In this document: positions 50,175 to 59,072 of the stretch, in pieces
How positions within the stretch are numbered: position 1 is the stretch's first letter
Layout of the letters: each line of letters begins with the position of its first letter
Source of the DNA: Nocardia albiluteola
GTDB taxonomy: Bacteria > Actinomycetota > Actinomycetes > Mycobacteriales > Mycobacteriaceae
Direction: 5' to 3'
DNA: 64,000 nucleotides
NCBI RefSeq assembly: GCF_018860155.1
Contig: NZ_JAHKNI010000002.1
Span: 474,713-538,712 of the forward strand
Translations under genes and position numbers: made by a program
The notes under the pieces: generated by a model
Database searches by the model: none
Told to the model about the DNA's origin: nothing
Seen by the model: the letters and a program-made list of their open reading frames with translations, nothing else

Positions 50175-51680
50175 ATGCCGTCACGATGGTTTCGCCGGCT
50201 AGTCCCGGTAGTGGGATTGGTGCTGGTTGCCGGGCTTGCCGCGGGGCCGGCCGCCGCGCGGGATCCGCTCGGGCGGTTCTCTCAGCAGGATCTCGTATGG
50301 GAGCCCTGCGGGGATGCGGTGCTCGATGCGGCGGGGGCGCAGTGTGCGGGGGTGCTGGTTCCGCTCGATTACGGTCGGCCCGACGGGCGCACCTTGACGG
50401 TCGCGATCTCCCGTATTCGCGCGAGCGATCCGGCGCGGCGGCGCGGGATTCTGCTGGGCAACCCGGGCGGGCCGGGTGGGTCCGGCCTGCGCACCATGGT
50501 GAGCGTGGCGAAGAGTCTGTCGCCCGACGTGCGGGCGCAGTACGACCTGATCGGGATGGATCCGCGCGGGATCGGCCGTTCCGGCCGGGTGAATTGTGTT
50601 GTGCCGCTGCCCACCATGCTGTTCTCCGCGGGTTTCGACCTGTTCGGCTATGCGCGCGACGCCGCCCTGGCCGGTGGGCTGGCCGCCTCCTGCCTGGCGG
50701 GCGACCGCGAGAAGATCCGCCGGATCACCACTCGCAACACCGCGCGCGATATGGACGTCATCCGAGGCGCGCTGGGTGAGCCACTGCTGAACTACTACGG
50801 CGCCTCCTACGGGACGTATCTGGGATCGGTGTACTCCCAGATGTTTCCGGGGCGCAGCGACCGGATGGTGCTGGACAGCGCGATCGACCCGGACCGCTAC
50901 TGGGTCGGGATGTACCAGGACATGGGCCCGATCAACGAGGCGGCACTGGACGACTGGACGGTGTGGGCGGCCCGGCACGACGCCGACTACCACTTCGGCG
51001 GCACCCCGCGGGAGGTGCGCGGATTCGTGGAGGAATTGATCCGCCGCGCCGCCGCGCACCCGATCGTGAGCCTCGGCTCCCAGTATCTGGTCGACGAGCA
51101 CACGGTGCCGCTGATGCTGGTTGCGCTGCTGGCGATTCCACGGCTGAATGCCGTCCTCGCCGATGTCGTGCGGATGGTGTACGACGGTGTGTCCGGCCGT
51201 GGGCTCGATGTGGACGAGCTGAAGTCGAAGATCACGGCCGCCGCGCCGCTCGAACCGGCCGCGATGGCCGCGGTGCTGTGCGGGGACAAGGCGGCACCCC
51301 GCGACCCGGCGTGGTACTACCGCAACATCCGGGCGGCCCGGACGACGCAGCCGGTGTTCGGCGCCTTCGCCAACAACATCACCGTCTGCGCGTACTGGCC
51401 CGATCCGGTCGAGCCGCCCACCGTGATCCAGAACGACACGCCCGCACTGATTCTCGCGTCGATCCACGACACGCGCGTTGCATATCCGGAAGCCCTTGCA
51501 CTGCACCGGGATATGACGTCCTCCCGCCTGATTACCCTGGCGGACACGAGAATTCATGTCGCCTTCCGCCCCGGACTCAGCCCCTGCGTGAACGATGCCG
51601 TCAATATCTATCTCGCGCAGGGGATCCTGCCCTCGTCCGACATCATTTGCGAACCGGATCCCGGCTTCTTTCCCAAGTAG
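50175..51680 (+). CDS. Secreted alpha/beta hydrolase, TAP-like tripeptidyl aminopeptidase family
   Basis: 501 aa. Signal peptide RRLVPVVGLVLVAGLAAGPA (cleavage near AAA-RDP). N-terminal part VWEPCGDAVLDAAGAQCAGV and VPLDYGRPDGRTLTVAISRI; the oxyanion-hole HG equivalent is GNPGGPGGSGL. The nucleophile Ser is in LLNYYGASYGTYLGSVYSQM, the acid Asp in LILASIHDTRVAYPEAL and the His in DTRIHVAFRPG, the usual order SxDxH. Six cysteines suggest disulfides in the exported protein. Related to Streptomyces SlpD/TAP and mycobacterial CaeA/Hip1-type enzymes, so a peptidase or esterase. The ATG follows GAGGAG. Confidence 0.88.
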   Translation: MPSRWFRRLVPVVGLVLVAGLAAGPAAARDPLGRFSQQDLVWEPCGDAVLDAAGAQCAGVLVPLDYGRPDGRTLTVAISRIRASDPARRRGILLGNPGGPGGSGLRTMVSVAKSLSPDVRAQYDLIGMDPRGIGRSGRVNCVVPLPTMLFSAGFDLFGYARDAALAGGLAASCLAGDREKIRRITTRNTARDMDVIRGALGEPLLNYYGASYGTYLGSVYSQMFPGRSDRMVLDSAIDPDRYWVGMYQDMGPINEAALDDWTVWAARHDADYHFGGTPREVRGFVEELIRRAAAHPIVSLGSQYLVDEHTVPLMLVALLAIPRLNAVLADVVRMVYDGVSGRGLDVDELKSKITAAAPLEPAAMAAVLCGDKAAPRDPAWYYRNIRAARTTQPVFGAFANNITVCAYWPDPVEPPTVIQNDTPALILASIHDTRVAYPEALALHRDMTSSRLITLADTRIHVAFRPGLSPCVNDAVNIYLAQGILPSSDIICEPDPGFFPK

Positions 51681-51888
51681 GTAGCGTGTTGCGGTTCCGG
51701 TCGGCACCTTTGCGTTTCGCGGATCGACCGGTTCGGCGCTCTGACCGTCCTCGCCGACCTTGGCGCCCAGGCGAGCTGATGCCGCGGCCACTGTGATGGC
51801 CGCCACCTTCAGGCCTGTCACATTCCCCCTGCGCGGCCGGTCATGGAGACAGAGCACAACGAACGAACGAACTACGAAGGAGATAACG

Positions 51889-52272
51889 ATGGCTCTGCAG
51901 GTCACCACCATCATGCTGGCGGTTGCGGACATGGACCGCGCGAAGAAGTTCTACGAGGGTATCGGCGCGAAGATCGCCCAGGACTACCCGCAGTTCGCCA
52001 AGTTCGACCTCGGTGAGAGCTCATCGCTGGGCCTGTATCCGGTCGATGTTGCCGGTGCCGATGCGGGCGTCGGCACCGAGGGCAGCGGTTTCAAGGGGGT
52101 GTCGTTCCACTACATCGTGGAGTCGACCGACGAGGTGGACGAGGTGATCGCCGCCGCGGTCGCCGGGGGTGGTTCGGTGGTCAAGGAGGCGGCCGGTGCG
52201 CAATGGGGTGGGTACTTCGGGTATTTCGCCGATCCGGACGGGTACCTGTGGAAGGCCGCGACCTCGGCCTGA
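51889..52272 (+). CDS. VOC/glyoxalase superfamily protein
   Basis: 127 aa from the ATG at 51889 (GAAGGAGATAACG upstream). Two modules: LQVTTIMLAVADMDRAKKFY ... LGLYPVDVA, and GVSFHYIVESTDEVDEVIAA ... YFGYFADPDGYLWKAATSA. The second has the DPDGYLW signature of the DP-x-G form. The mid-protein His (SFHYIV) fits a metal ligand. Close to the many single-domain Nocardia VOC proteins with unknown substrate. Ends at a 14-bp bidirectional hairpin. Confidence 0.85.
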   Translation: MALQVTTIMLAVADMDRAKKFYEGIGAKIAQDYPQFAKFDLGESSSLGLYPVDVAGADAGVGTEGSGFKGVSFHYIVESTDEVDEVIAAAVAGGGSVVKEAAGAQWGGYFGYFADPDGYLWKAATSA

Positions 52273-52316
52273 GTGCCCGACCGAGGATCCGGTCCGAGAC
52301 GACGGGCCTCGAACAC

Positions 52317-52353
52317 AGCTGTGGCCCCGGTGAACATCGCCGGGGCCACAGCT
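52317..52353. terminator. Strong bidirectional terminator hairpin
   Basis: Perfect 14-bp stem AGCTGTGGCCCCGG/CCGGGGCCACAGCT with a 9-nt loop, between the VOC gene (plus) and the esx pair (minus). Confidence 0.8.
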
Positions 52354-52366
52354 CGTAGAGCTCGGA

Positions 52367-52669
52367 TCAGAACATGTTCGCGAGGGACGAGTCCCGCGAC
52401 TGCAGATCGGAGTTACCGGTGTGCACGAGCTGACCGGCCTCGACCAGCGTCTGGTTGAGCTGGGCGATGTTCTGGTTCCACTGGTTCTGCAGGTGTGCGA
52501 AGGCATCGTTCGCGTCACCGTGCCAGTGCTGCTGCACGAAGCTGGTGACCTGCTTGTGGAAGTCCTCCAGGTCGGTCATTAGGCTGCGCGCGCGGCTGAT
52601 GAACGCATCGGCACCTGCCGCGACATCGCCGAAATTAGCGGAGATCCGAGACGAATCGTTGGCGGCCAT
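52367..52669 (-). CDS. WXG100 family ESX secretion protein (EsxA-like)
   Basis: 100 aa, standard WXG100 length. Helix 1 includes SSRISANFGDVAAGADAFIS, the turn is HWHG (the WXG motif with X=His), and helix 2 is ANDAFAHLQNQWNQNIAQLN. The C-terminus (LQSRDSSLANMF) lacks a clear YxxxD/E signal, as in EsxA partners that depend on their EsxB for targeting. It is second in the pair, 38 bp after the partner gene. No EccB/C/D/E or MycP genes are in the window, so export must use an ESX system encoded elsewhere. Confidence 0.93.
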   Translation of the reverse strand: MAANDSSRISANFGDVAAGADAFISRARSLMTDLEDFHKQVTSFVQQHWHGDANDAFAHLQNQWNQNIAQLNQTLVEAGQLVHTGNSDLQSRDSSLANMF

Positions 52670-52707
52670 AAAACGCTCCTTTGAACGTGTTGGTCAGGAA
52701 TGTGGGG

Positions 52708-53031
52708 TTAGATTGCGGGGAGATCCAGGCTGGAGTTCTGCTTGGTGATCTGGCTCTGGAAATCCTCGTCCTGCTTGGCGTATTCCTTGGACGTCTTCAT
52801 CAGAGCGTCGACAGTGTTGGCGAGCTTGTTGTTCATCGCCTGCGCCTGCTCGTAGTACCGTTCCATGAACGTGTCGAACGCGCCGCGAGCAGCACCGCTC
52901 CACGAGGCTGTCGTGCTCTCCTGATCCGACTTGGTGGACGAGATGTGGGAGATCAGCTTCTGGTGCTGCGCATCCATGTCCTTGGAGAACTTGTCCATCA
53001 GTTCGGGACTGGCATCAAGTTGGCCCGCCAT
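52708..53031 (-). CDS. WXG100 family ESX secretion protein (EsxB/CFP-10-like)
   Basis: 107 aa. Helix 1 SPELMDKFSKDMDAQHQKLI, WXG turn SWSG, helix 2 AARGAFDTFMERYYEQAQAM. The C-terminal helix contains YAKQD (YxxxD), the secretion signal recognised by the ESX ATPase. It should form a 1:1 heterodimer with the EsxA-like protein encoded 38 bp downstream. It is the first gene of the pair, preceded by a 570-bp non-coding region. The substrate role and cognate machinery are not shown by this window. Confidence 0.93.
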   Translation of the reverse strand: MAGQLDASPELMDKFSKDMDAQHQKLISHISSTKSDQESTTASWSGAARGAFDTFMERYYEQAQAMNNKLANTVDALMKTSKEYAKQDEDFQSQITKQNSSLDLPAI

Positions 53032-53603
53032 TGCGTGCTCCTCTCGGTTCTACGATTGATCGGCCGGATTGTCGGCCGATCTTCGTCATGTCTGGTTGGA
53101 CGTGTACAACGTCCGTTCGGTTCCATCTACTTCTGCCCAGTATGAAGGGCACCCCCCAGGCGATGGAGCCGATCTGTGGTGTGCCTTCCGAGCAACCGGC
53201 TCTGGTACCAGGGGCAGTCGAGGCCGCGCGAGGCCTCGGATCTGGACCCTCCTTCCTCCCGAATCGCGAACTCCGTCACGAGGGAGTCGATTGGCTACAC
53301 AGTGTTGGACGATGCCCGTACCCGTTCGGTTCCATCGACATCGCGTCGAGTTTCGCGGTGGAGGAATTCGGCGCGCAACACCCCCTGTGTGGACACTCGC
53401 AGTGGCGACAGCGTGTCTCCTCCTTCCCCCAAGGTGCCGCTGTACCCCAGCTGACAGGCATGACTGCCGCTTTACCCTACCAACCGCGTGGCCCGGGGGC
53501 CACAGGTAATGATCCGGACACCGATTTCCTGTCGTGATGGTGATCGAATGCGCTGGTCGGGCCCGGCTGATCCGGCGGGCGGCGCCGAGTGCGGTCCAGC
53601 TCC
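53032..53603. other. Intergenic/leader region upstream of the esx pair, 572 bp
   Basis: Between the last DUF7373 gene and esxB, both minus strand. GC is lower than in genes. A 15-bp direct repeat CCGTTCGGTTCCATC occurs at 53113-53127 and 53322-53336. Open frames here lack coding character or ribosome sites, so I call no gene. It must contain the esx promoter. Confidence 0.5.
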
Positions 53604-54878
53604 TCACATCCCTTGGCTGTTGGCGAGAAGTGCGTACTGCGCCGCCGCCCGTTGGTGAGCGTCGTCGATTTGGGGGCTCCAGACGAGTGCGACATACTGG
53701 CGATAGCGCACCGCGCACGTGAAATTCTTCACGTTGTATCGACTCGGGAGCTGTGTGCATTTCGTATCGGGTACCCCGGCGGGGGACATGTTCGAATCCG
53801 GCGCATTCAGAATCTTCGACCACACCTCGCGAGCGCGTTCGGTGCTTGCGCTCCGATAGAGCACATCGCCGTGGTCATTCCTGTCGACGCCGCTTTGGAA
53901 CAGGTGCCCGAGGCCCTGTGGAATGTAGTCACCGAGCGTTCTGTGGTAAGAATCGGATACGCCGAATTCATTGATGCCGAGCGAGGTATACAGTGCCTTG
54001 GCGGATTCCTGCTCCATCTGGAAGTGCAGAAATCCCCGGAGATCGTACGATGCCAGGTAGCGGGGGTCCGCGTACCATCTCCCGTCCGTATTGAGCAGCC
54101 TTCGCAGCATGCCGTTCGTGTCCATGTCCTGTTTGATTATTTCGACCGGGCTCAGCGGCGGAAGCGTGTCGAGCAGCGCCGCCTGCTTGTCGAATGCCTT
54201 TTCGGTCAGGGCCTTCATCGTGCCGACGTCGCCGCCCGGGATTTGGACGACCGCGCTCACGGCGTAGTGTCCGTGCGCAATTGTCGACTCCAATACCGGA
54301 GTGCCCTGCTGCGAATGTGAATGAGCGGCCGGATATTTGTCCAGGCTCTCCGGTCGGTTCCTGTCCGGAGCGCTGCCGAAGTCGGTGCTTTCAATATCGG
54401 CGGCAGCGTGTGCGGCATCGTCGTCACCGGCGAATTGCATGACCGTCAGGGTGAGCAGCGTGGCATTCGGCAATGTGTAGACCGCGCCCGGCGGCTCGAT
54501 ATCCGTGCTGCCCGATGTGAATCCGAACAACACCTTGTCCCGGACGGCGGCCGCGGCACCCGCGTCCGACAGCGCATCATTCATGTCGTAGTCGTGCGTG
54601 AGGCCGTCCGCGCCGGCGCCGAACTTCAGCCGGGGATCGATGTCCAGCCCGAGCGCCACGTGGCCGGCCAGCCGTATCGCGGCGAGGCTCTTCCCCTTGT
54701 CGTAGTAGTGGTCGTAACTGGTCGTGGCGTCGAGCGGGACGACCGGGTAGCGCCCCACCGCAAGGTGTCTGACGTCGATCTCGCCCGCCGTCGGGGTGCC
54801 CGGCACGGTGCTCCCGCACCCCGTCAGCAGCAACAACGATGCGGCCGCCGCGGTCAATCCGATTATCTTCCGTTTCAT
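53604..54878 (-). CDS. DUF7373-type lipoprotein (paralogue 1)
   Basis: 424 aa. Signal peptide with lipobox LLTGC (KRKIIGLTAAAASLLLLTGC), then the family opening GEIDVRHLAVGRYPVVPLDA. Shared family marks: LGLDIDPRLKFG, KYPAAHSHSQQGTPVLES, YADPRYLASYDLRGFLHF, two late cysteines (DTKCTQL and FTCAVRY) and the end DAHQRAAAQYALLANSQ. Exported and lipid-anchored; no catalytic motif is visible. Last of the lipoprotein series, 10 bp after paralogue 2. The family name is from memory; role unknown. Confidence 0.85.
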   Translation of the reverse strand: MKRKIIGLTAAAASLLLLTGCGSTVPGTPTAGEIDVRHLAVGRYPVVPLDATTSYDHYYDKGKSLAAIRLAGHVALGLDIDPRLKFGAGADGLTHDYDMNDALSDAGAAAAVRDKVLFGFTSGSTDIEPPGAVYTLPNATLLTLTVMQFAGDDDAAHAAADIESTDFGSAPDRNRPESLDKYPAAHSHSQQGTPVLESTIAHGHYAVSAVVQIPGGDVGTMKALTEKAFDKQAALLDTLPPLSPVEIIKQDMDTNGMLRRLLNTDGRWYADPRYLASYDLRGFLHFQMEQESAKALYTSLGINEFGVSDSYHRTLGDYIPQGLGHLFQSGVDRNDHGDVLYRSASTERAREVWSKILNAPDSNMSPAGVPDTKCTQLPSRYNVKNFTCAVRYRQYVALVWSPQIDDAHQRAAAQYALLANSQGM

Positions 54879-54888
54879 GCTGCGGGAA

Positions 54889-56079
54889 CTATCTCGTGAG
54901 CAGGGCGTATTGCGCGGATATCCGCTGATGGGCGTCGACTATCTGGTCCGACCACACCTCGGCCACATAGCGGTCGTAGGCAACGACGCAATGGAACCGT
55001 GGGGGGTTGCCGATGGTCACCATGGCGGTGGCGGATCCGGTCTCGTCGCAATGGGCCGAGGGAAGATTCGCGGGTGGTTCGGCCACCCGGTGGAGCCTGT
55101 GGATCGTGCTGCGCACATCGGCGAGATATCGGGCGTTCTCGGCATCTCGGGTTCGATACAGCCGCCCGGCATTGATCGCCATCAAATCCATACCGGTCCG
55201 GGTGTACAGATCGCGATCGGCGCCGGGATCCTCGGACAGCAGCAGAGAGCCGTGGCGGTCGTAGACCGTGGCTGGATTACTGTCGTCGGTACCCCCGGGC
55301 GCGAAGAGGGAGCGCGCGATCATGCCGTCCCGATCGATTCTTATCGTGGTCAGCCGATCGATGGGAGTGGGGTGAAAATTCGCCAGTGCGGGAGGCACCG
55401 CCCGGATGACTTTCCCGGTGACATCGGTGAGTTCGCCCGCGTCGCTCATGCCGACCTCGACCATCGCCTGATCGAGCACCTCCGTATACAGCACGTATGT
55501 ACTGCTCGCGGTGAAGGATTGCTGGCTGTCGGTGCCCGGCTGCCAGAAGGCCTGGGTCTCCGGATGCCCATCGATGCCGATCCGCTGGGCGCCGGGAGTA
55601 TGCGAGAACTGGTTGTCGCCCAGTATCTTTGCCGCCGCGGTTGCGTTGGCGGGGCTGTCGAATATCAGGACCGAGTAGAACAACTGAATTGATATCTCGG
55701 TGTCCGGATTCGAGTGTGCCGCGACGTTCAGACCCGCGATGAAGCCAGGCGTCTGCGCATCGAGATCATCGACGAAAAGGCCGGTCGCTTTGGCCTTCTG
55801 AGTGAAACCGTACAGCTGGTCCGGGCCGTTGCCGAATTCGTACTCGAATCGCGGATCGATATCCATCGGCAGCGGCACGGTGCTCGCGAGCTGCTGGCCC
55901 TCGGCGAGCCTGGCCCGCTGGAGCGTGGGCGCGGGAATCGTGATCGGGGTGGTCTTGTACGACCCCACCTCCAGTGTGCGCACATCCACCGATGTCGCGG
56001 GAGTACCGGACGAGCCCGATCCGCACGCCGCCAGCGGCGCGGCCAGCCCGATCGCCAGCAGCGCCAACGCTTTTCGCAT
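54889..56079 (-). CDS. DUF7373-type lipoprotein (paralogue 2)
   Basis: 396 aa from the ATG at 56079 (MRKALALLAIGLAAPLAACG; lipobox LAAC, Cys19). Family opening SVDVRTLEVGSYKTTPITIP; PMDIDPRFEYEFG; FWQPGTDSQQSF; ATVYDRHGSLLLSEDPG; late cysteines in SAHCDET and FHCVVAYDRY; end DAHQRISAQYALLTR. Lies between paralogue 1 (10-bp gap) and the Ser/Thr kinase gene (82-bp gap), all in one direction, so an operon is likely. Function unknown. Confidence 0.85.
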   Translation of the reverse strand: MRKALALLAIGLAAPLAACGSGSSGTPATSVDVRTLEVGSYKTTPITIPAPTLQRARLAEGQQLASTVPLPMDIDPRFEYEFGNGPDQLYGFTQKAKATGLFVDDLDAQTPGFIAGLNVAAHSNPDTEISIQLFYSVLIFDSPANATAAAKILGDNQFSHTPGAQRIGIDGHPETQAFWQPGTDSQQSFTASSTYVLYTEVLDQAMVEVGMSDAGELTDVTGKVIRAVPPALANFHPTPIDRLTTIRIDRDGMIARSLFAPGGTDDSNPATVYDRHGSLLLSEDPGADRDLYTRTGMDLMAINAGRLYRTRDAENARYLADVRSTIHRLHRVAEPPANLPSAHCDETGSATAMVTIGNPPRFHCVVAYDRYVAEVWSDQIVDAHQRISAQYALLTR

Positions 56080-56161
56080 GTCTCCCCCTTGCCGTTGCCA
56101 ATCGGGGTGAGCGGTCACCTCACCCGTTCGGAACCCCCCTGCGCGATACCGGAGGCGAACC

Positions 56162-57763
56162 TTACTGAATCCTGTTGTGCAGCACCGGAACCAGCTTGGC
56201 GAGCTCGGTCACCTGCGAATTCGCATCCCAGCTGCGCATGGCCGCGACCGCGGTCGGGTCGTCCAGCGGGATGACAGTGGCGCGAGAGTTGGTGATCTCG
56301 TAGGGCAATCCGAGCAGGCCGCCGCCGCCCGCGCTCTTGTCGCTGCGGACGGCGAGGATGTAGCTGTCGTCGGCGGCGTTGATGCTGTCGTAGTCGGTCA
56401 TGGGGCGGGACGAGGTCTCACTGCCCTGCTTGACGTAGCTGAGGTTGTAGACGAACCCGAGGCCCTGCAGGAACTCGGTCTGGGGCGTGCCGCCGAGGTA
56501 GATCGAGACCTTGCCGCCGTCCATGACGTCGACCATGGTGATGGTCTTGCCCGCGAAGGCCGGGTTCTGCGCCTTGGCCTGGGCCGGCGAGGTCGGTGCG
56601 GCCGCCGCGGCGCTCGTCGCGCTGGTGGCCGGCGTGGTGGGCTGCGAGCCGCCGCTCTGGGAGATCCAGATGCCGATGCCCGCGGCGACCGCCACCACGA
56701 CCACCCCGACACCGGCCGGAATCAGCCAGCGCGGACGGGATTTGGGCGAGGGCAGCAGGTCGGACAGGTCGCCGGGCCCCGGTGCGGGGATCCGGGGATC
56801 GGCCGTGCCGGGTGGGCCGTACGAACCCGAGAGCGCCATCCGCGGATCGGTGCCCGGCCGCGGATCGTGGACCTGGATCGGATAGGTCGGCGAGGTGCTC
56901 GTCGGGGTCGGATTGTGGCCGGGGACAAGGGTATTGGCCACGGCGTCGGTGAATTCTCGACAGGTGTTGTACCTTTCGGCCGGATTCTTGGCCAGCACCT
57001 TGGCGAAGACCTGATCGATGGCCGGCGGCAGGCCGGGGGAGAGCTTGGTGGCCTGCGGCGGCGGATCGTACAGGTGGCCCATCATGACCATCGCCGGTTG
57101 CGCTGCAGGATAAGGGTTCTGGCCGGTAAGCAGCTTGTAGAAGGCGCAGCCCAGGCTGTAGATGTCGGCGTGGTGATCCACCGCCATGCCCTGCAACTGC
57201 TCCGGCGGGGCGTAGGCGATGGTGGCGACGAAGCTGCCGGTCTGGGTCAGCTCGCCGGGATCCTCGGTGGATTTCGCGACGCCGAAATCGGTCAGCAGCA
57301 CCCGCTCGTCCTCCTCGCCGTCGGTTGTCGACAGCAGGAAGTTGGCGGGTTTGACGTCGCGGTGCAGCAGGCCGCGCCGATGCGCGTAGTCCAGCCCCCG
57401 GCCCACCTCGGTGACGATGCGCAGCGCGCGCAGCGGGGTCATGGCGTGCCGGTCGCGGGCCAGCTCGTCCGAGGCGTCGGTGCCCTGGACGTACTGCATC
57501 GCGATCCACAGCTGACCGTCCTCCTCGCCGCGGTTGTAGACGGAGACGATATTCGGATGGTCAAGTCCCGCAGCGAGATTGGCCTCGCGCTCGAAACGCC
57601 CACGGAATTCGGCATTGGAAGACAGCTCACCGCTGAGCACCTTGATCGCGTCCATGCGCGGCAGGCTCGGGTGTTTGCCCAGGTAGACGGTGCCCATCCC
57701 GCCGGCGCCGAGCACTCGCTCGATCCGATACCCACCGACGATGGTGCCGGGACTCATCGCCAT
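56162..57763 (-). CDS. Transmembrane serine/threonine protein kinase (PknF/PknB type)
   Basis: 533 aa. Kinase domain about residues 10-275: GAGGMGTVYLG P-loop, DAIKVL Lys, HRDVKPANFLL catalytic loop, LTDFGVAKSTED, TQTGSFVATIAYAPPEQLQG activation segment. A Pro-rich juxtamembrane linker leads to one TM helix (WLIPAGVGVVVVAVAAGIGI) and an extracytoplasmic domain of about 150 residues (KTITMVDVMDGGKVSIYLGG ... ELAKLVPVLHNRI) without PASTA repeats. It is embedded in the DUF7373 series (55 bp after paralogue 3, 82 bp before paralogue 2), suggesting that the sensor domain or its output concerns these lipoproteins. All catalytic residues are intact. Confidence 0.92.
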   Translation of the reverse strand: MAMSPGTIVGGYRIERVLGAGGMGTVYLGKHPSLPRMDAIKVLSGELSSNAEFRGRFEREANLAAGLDHPNIVSVYNRGEEDGQLWIAMQYVQGTDASDELARDRHAMTPLRALRIVTEVGRGLDYAHRRGLLHRDVKPANFLLSTTDGEEDERVLLTDFGVAKSTEDPGELTQTGSFVATIAYAPPEQLQGMAVDHHADIYSLGCAFYKLLTGQNPYPAAQPAMVMMGHLYDPPPQATKLSPGLPPAIDQVFAKVLAKNPAERYNTCREFTDAVANTLVPGHNPTPTSTSPTYPIQVHDPRPGTDPRMALSGSYGPPGTADPRIPAPGPGDLSDLLPSPKSRPRWLIPAGVGVVVVAVAAGIGIWISQSGGSQPTTPATSATSAAAAAPTSPAQAKAQNPAFAGKTITMVDVMDGGKVSIYLGGTPQTEFLQGLGFVYNLSYVKQGSETSSRPMTDYDSINAADDSYILAVRSDKSAGGGGLLGLPYEITNSRATVIPLDDPTAVAAMRSWDANSQVTELAKLVPVLHNRIQ

Positions 57764-57818
57764 CTTCTACAAACTCACTCTCGATCGGTGGGATGATTGC
57801 CGCCCAAACTCGCCCATA

Positions 57819-59072
57819 CTAAGGCTCCCACTGACTGTTGGCCAGCAGGGCGAATTGCGCAGCGGCCCGCTGATGTGCGTCGATCAGCTGATTGGATTCG
57901 ACGTAGCCGACGTAGTTGCGGTAGGCGACGATGCAGGTGAAACGCTTCTGCCCGCCCAGCGAGGACGCCCACTCGTCGCCGCCGTCGCTGTTGTCCACGC
58001 ACGCCGAGGCGGGCAGCTTCGGCACGGCCTCCGCGTTGGAGTGATGCGGGCCGGGGGTGAGCCGATCGGTGACCGCCTTCGCGGCGCCGGCCGCGTCGGC
58101 GGTGCGGACCACCAGTGCGTCACCGGTTCTGGCGAACTTCAGGCCGCCGATCGCGGTGAAGGTCTTCTTCGCATCGGCCCGATCGGGCAGGTAGTGCAGA
58201 ATGCCGCGCGGGCCGAAGACCGCGTTCTGGTCGCCGAATATCGGATTGCCGTTCTGATCCGGGTTCAGCGCGCGGCTGAGCAGATATTCCGGATCCCACG
58301 CCAGATTCAGGGTGTCCACGTCGGAGATCGGCGACAGCTGATTCAGCACCGGATTCTCGGTGCCGTAGGTCTTTTCGATCAGCGCGCTCAGATTGGCCTG
58401 ATCGGCGGTGGGCGCGAACGCCACCACCGCCTCAACGTACGAGCCGTGCGCAAGGAACGACCGCATGACCGGGGTGCCCGGCCGCCAGTGCGCATGCGCG
58501 TCGGGGTATTTGCCCAGCGGGACAGGCTGATTGGCCTTGTTGACCCCGAGGTCCGCGGCATAGAAGTCGCCCGCGGCGCGGGTGGCCGTCGCCGCATCCG
58601 CGAATTGCATGACCATCAGGTCGATCGTGGTCGAGTTCTGCTTGTCCGCGGTGGGCCAGTCGCCGGAGCCCAGGAAGTTGCTCCGATCCGAGCCGGCGGA
58701 TTCGAAGCCGAAGTACATGTCGTCGCGCTTGGCGACCGCGGTCATCGCATCGCCGGGGCCGAGACTGCCCGGCAGACCCGAGGTGAACGACTGCGAGGTC
58801 AGACCCACGCGCATCCGGGGGTCGACATCGTAGGCCGTGGTGACGAATTCGCTCAGCCGCAGCCCGGCGATCTGCAGGCTGTCGAGCAGATCGGGGGGAT
58901 CGTCGTCGTGGATGTCCAGCGGATCGACCGGGTAGCTTCCGATGTCGAGGGTGCGCACATCGATCTCCGACGGCCCGGCCGAGCCGTGCACGGCCGAACC
59001 GCACGCGGTGAGCGTGGTGGCCAGGCCGATTCCGGCCAGCGCGACGATCAGGCGGCGAAGCGCGGGGGTCAT
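57819..59072 (-). CDS. DUF7373-type lipoprotein (paralogue 3)
   Basis: 417 aa from the ATG at 59072 that overlaps the previous stop (ATGA). Signal and lipobox: RRLIVALAGIGLATTLTACG (LTAC). Family features: SEIDVRTLDIGSYPVDPLDI, TAYDVDPRMRVG, KYPDAHAHWRPGTPVMRSFL, GPRGILHYLPDRADAKKTFT, cysteines in SACVDNS and FTCIVAYRNYV, end DAHQRAAAQFALLANSQ. Translationally coupled to paralogue 4 and followed by the kinase gene. Function unknown. Confidence 0.87.
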   Translation of the reverse strand: MTPALRRLIVALAGIGLATTLTACGSAVHGSAGPSEIDVRTLDIGSYPVDPLDIHDDDPPDLLDSLQIAGLRLSEFVTTAYDVDPRMRVGLTSQSFTSGLPGSLGPGDAMTAVAKRDDMYFGFESAGSDRSNFLGSGDWPTADKQNSTTIDLMVMQFADAATATRAAGDFYAADLGVNKANQPVPLGKYPDAHAHWRPGTPVMRSFLAHGSYVEAVVAFAPTADQANLSALIEKTYGTENPVLNQLSPISDVDTLNLAWDPEYLLSRALNPDQNGNPIFGDQNAVFGPRGILHYLPDRADAKKTFTAIGGLKFARTGDALVVRTADAAGAAKAVTDRLTPGPHHSNAEAVPKLPASACVDNSDGGDEWASSLGGQKRFTCIVAYRNYVGYVESNQLIDAHQRAAAQFALLANSQWEP

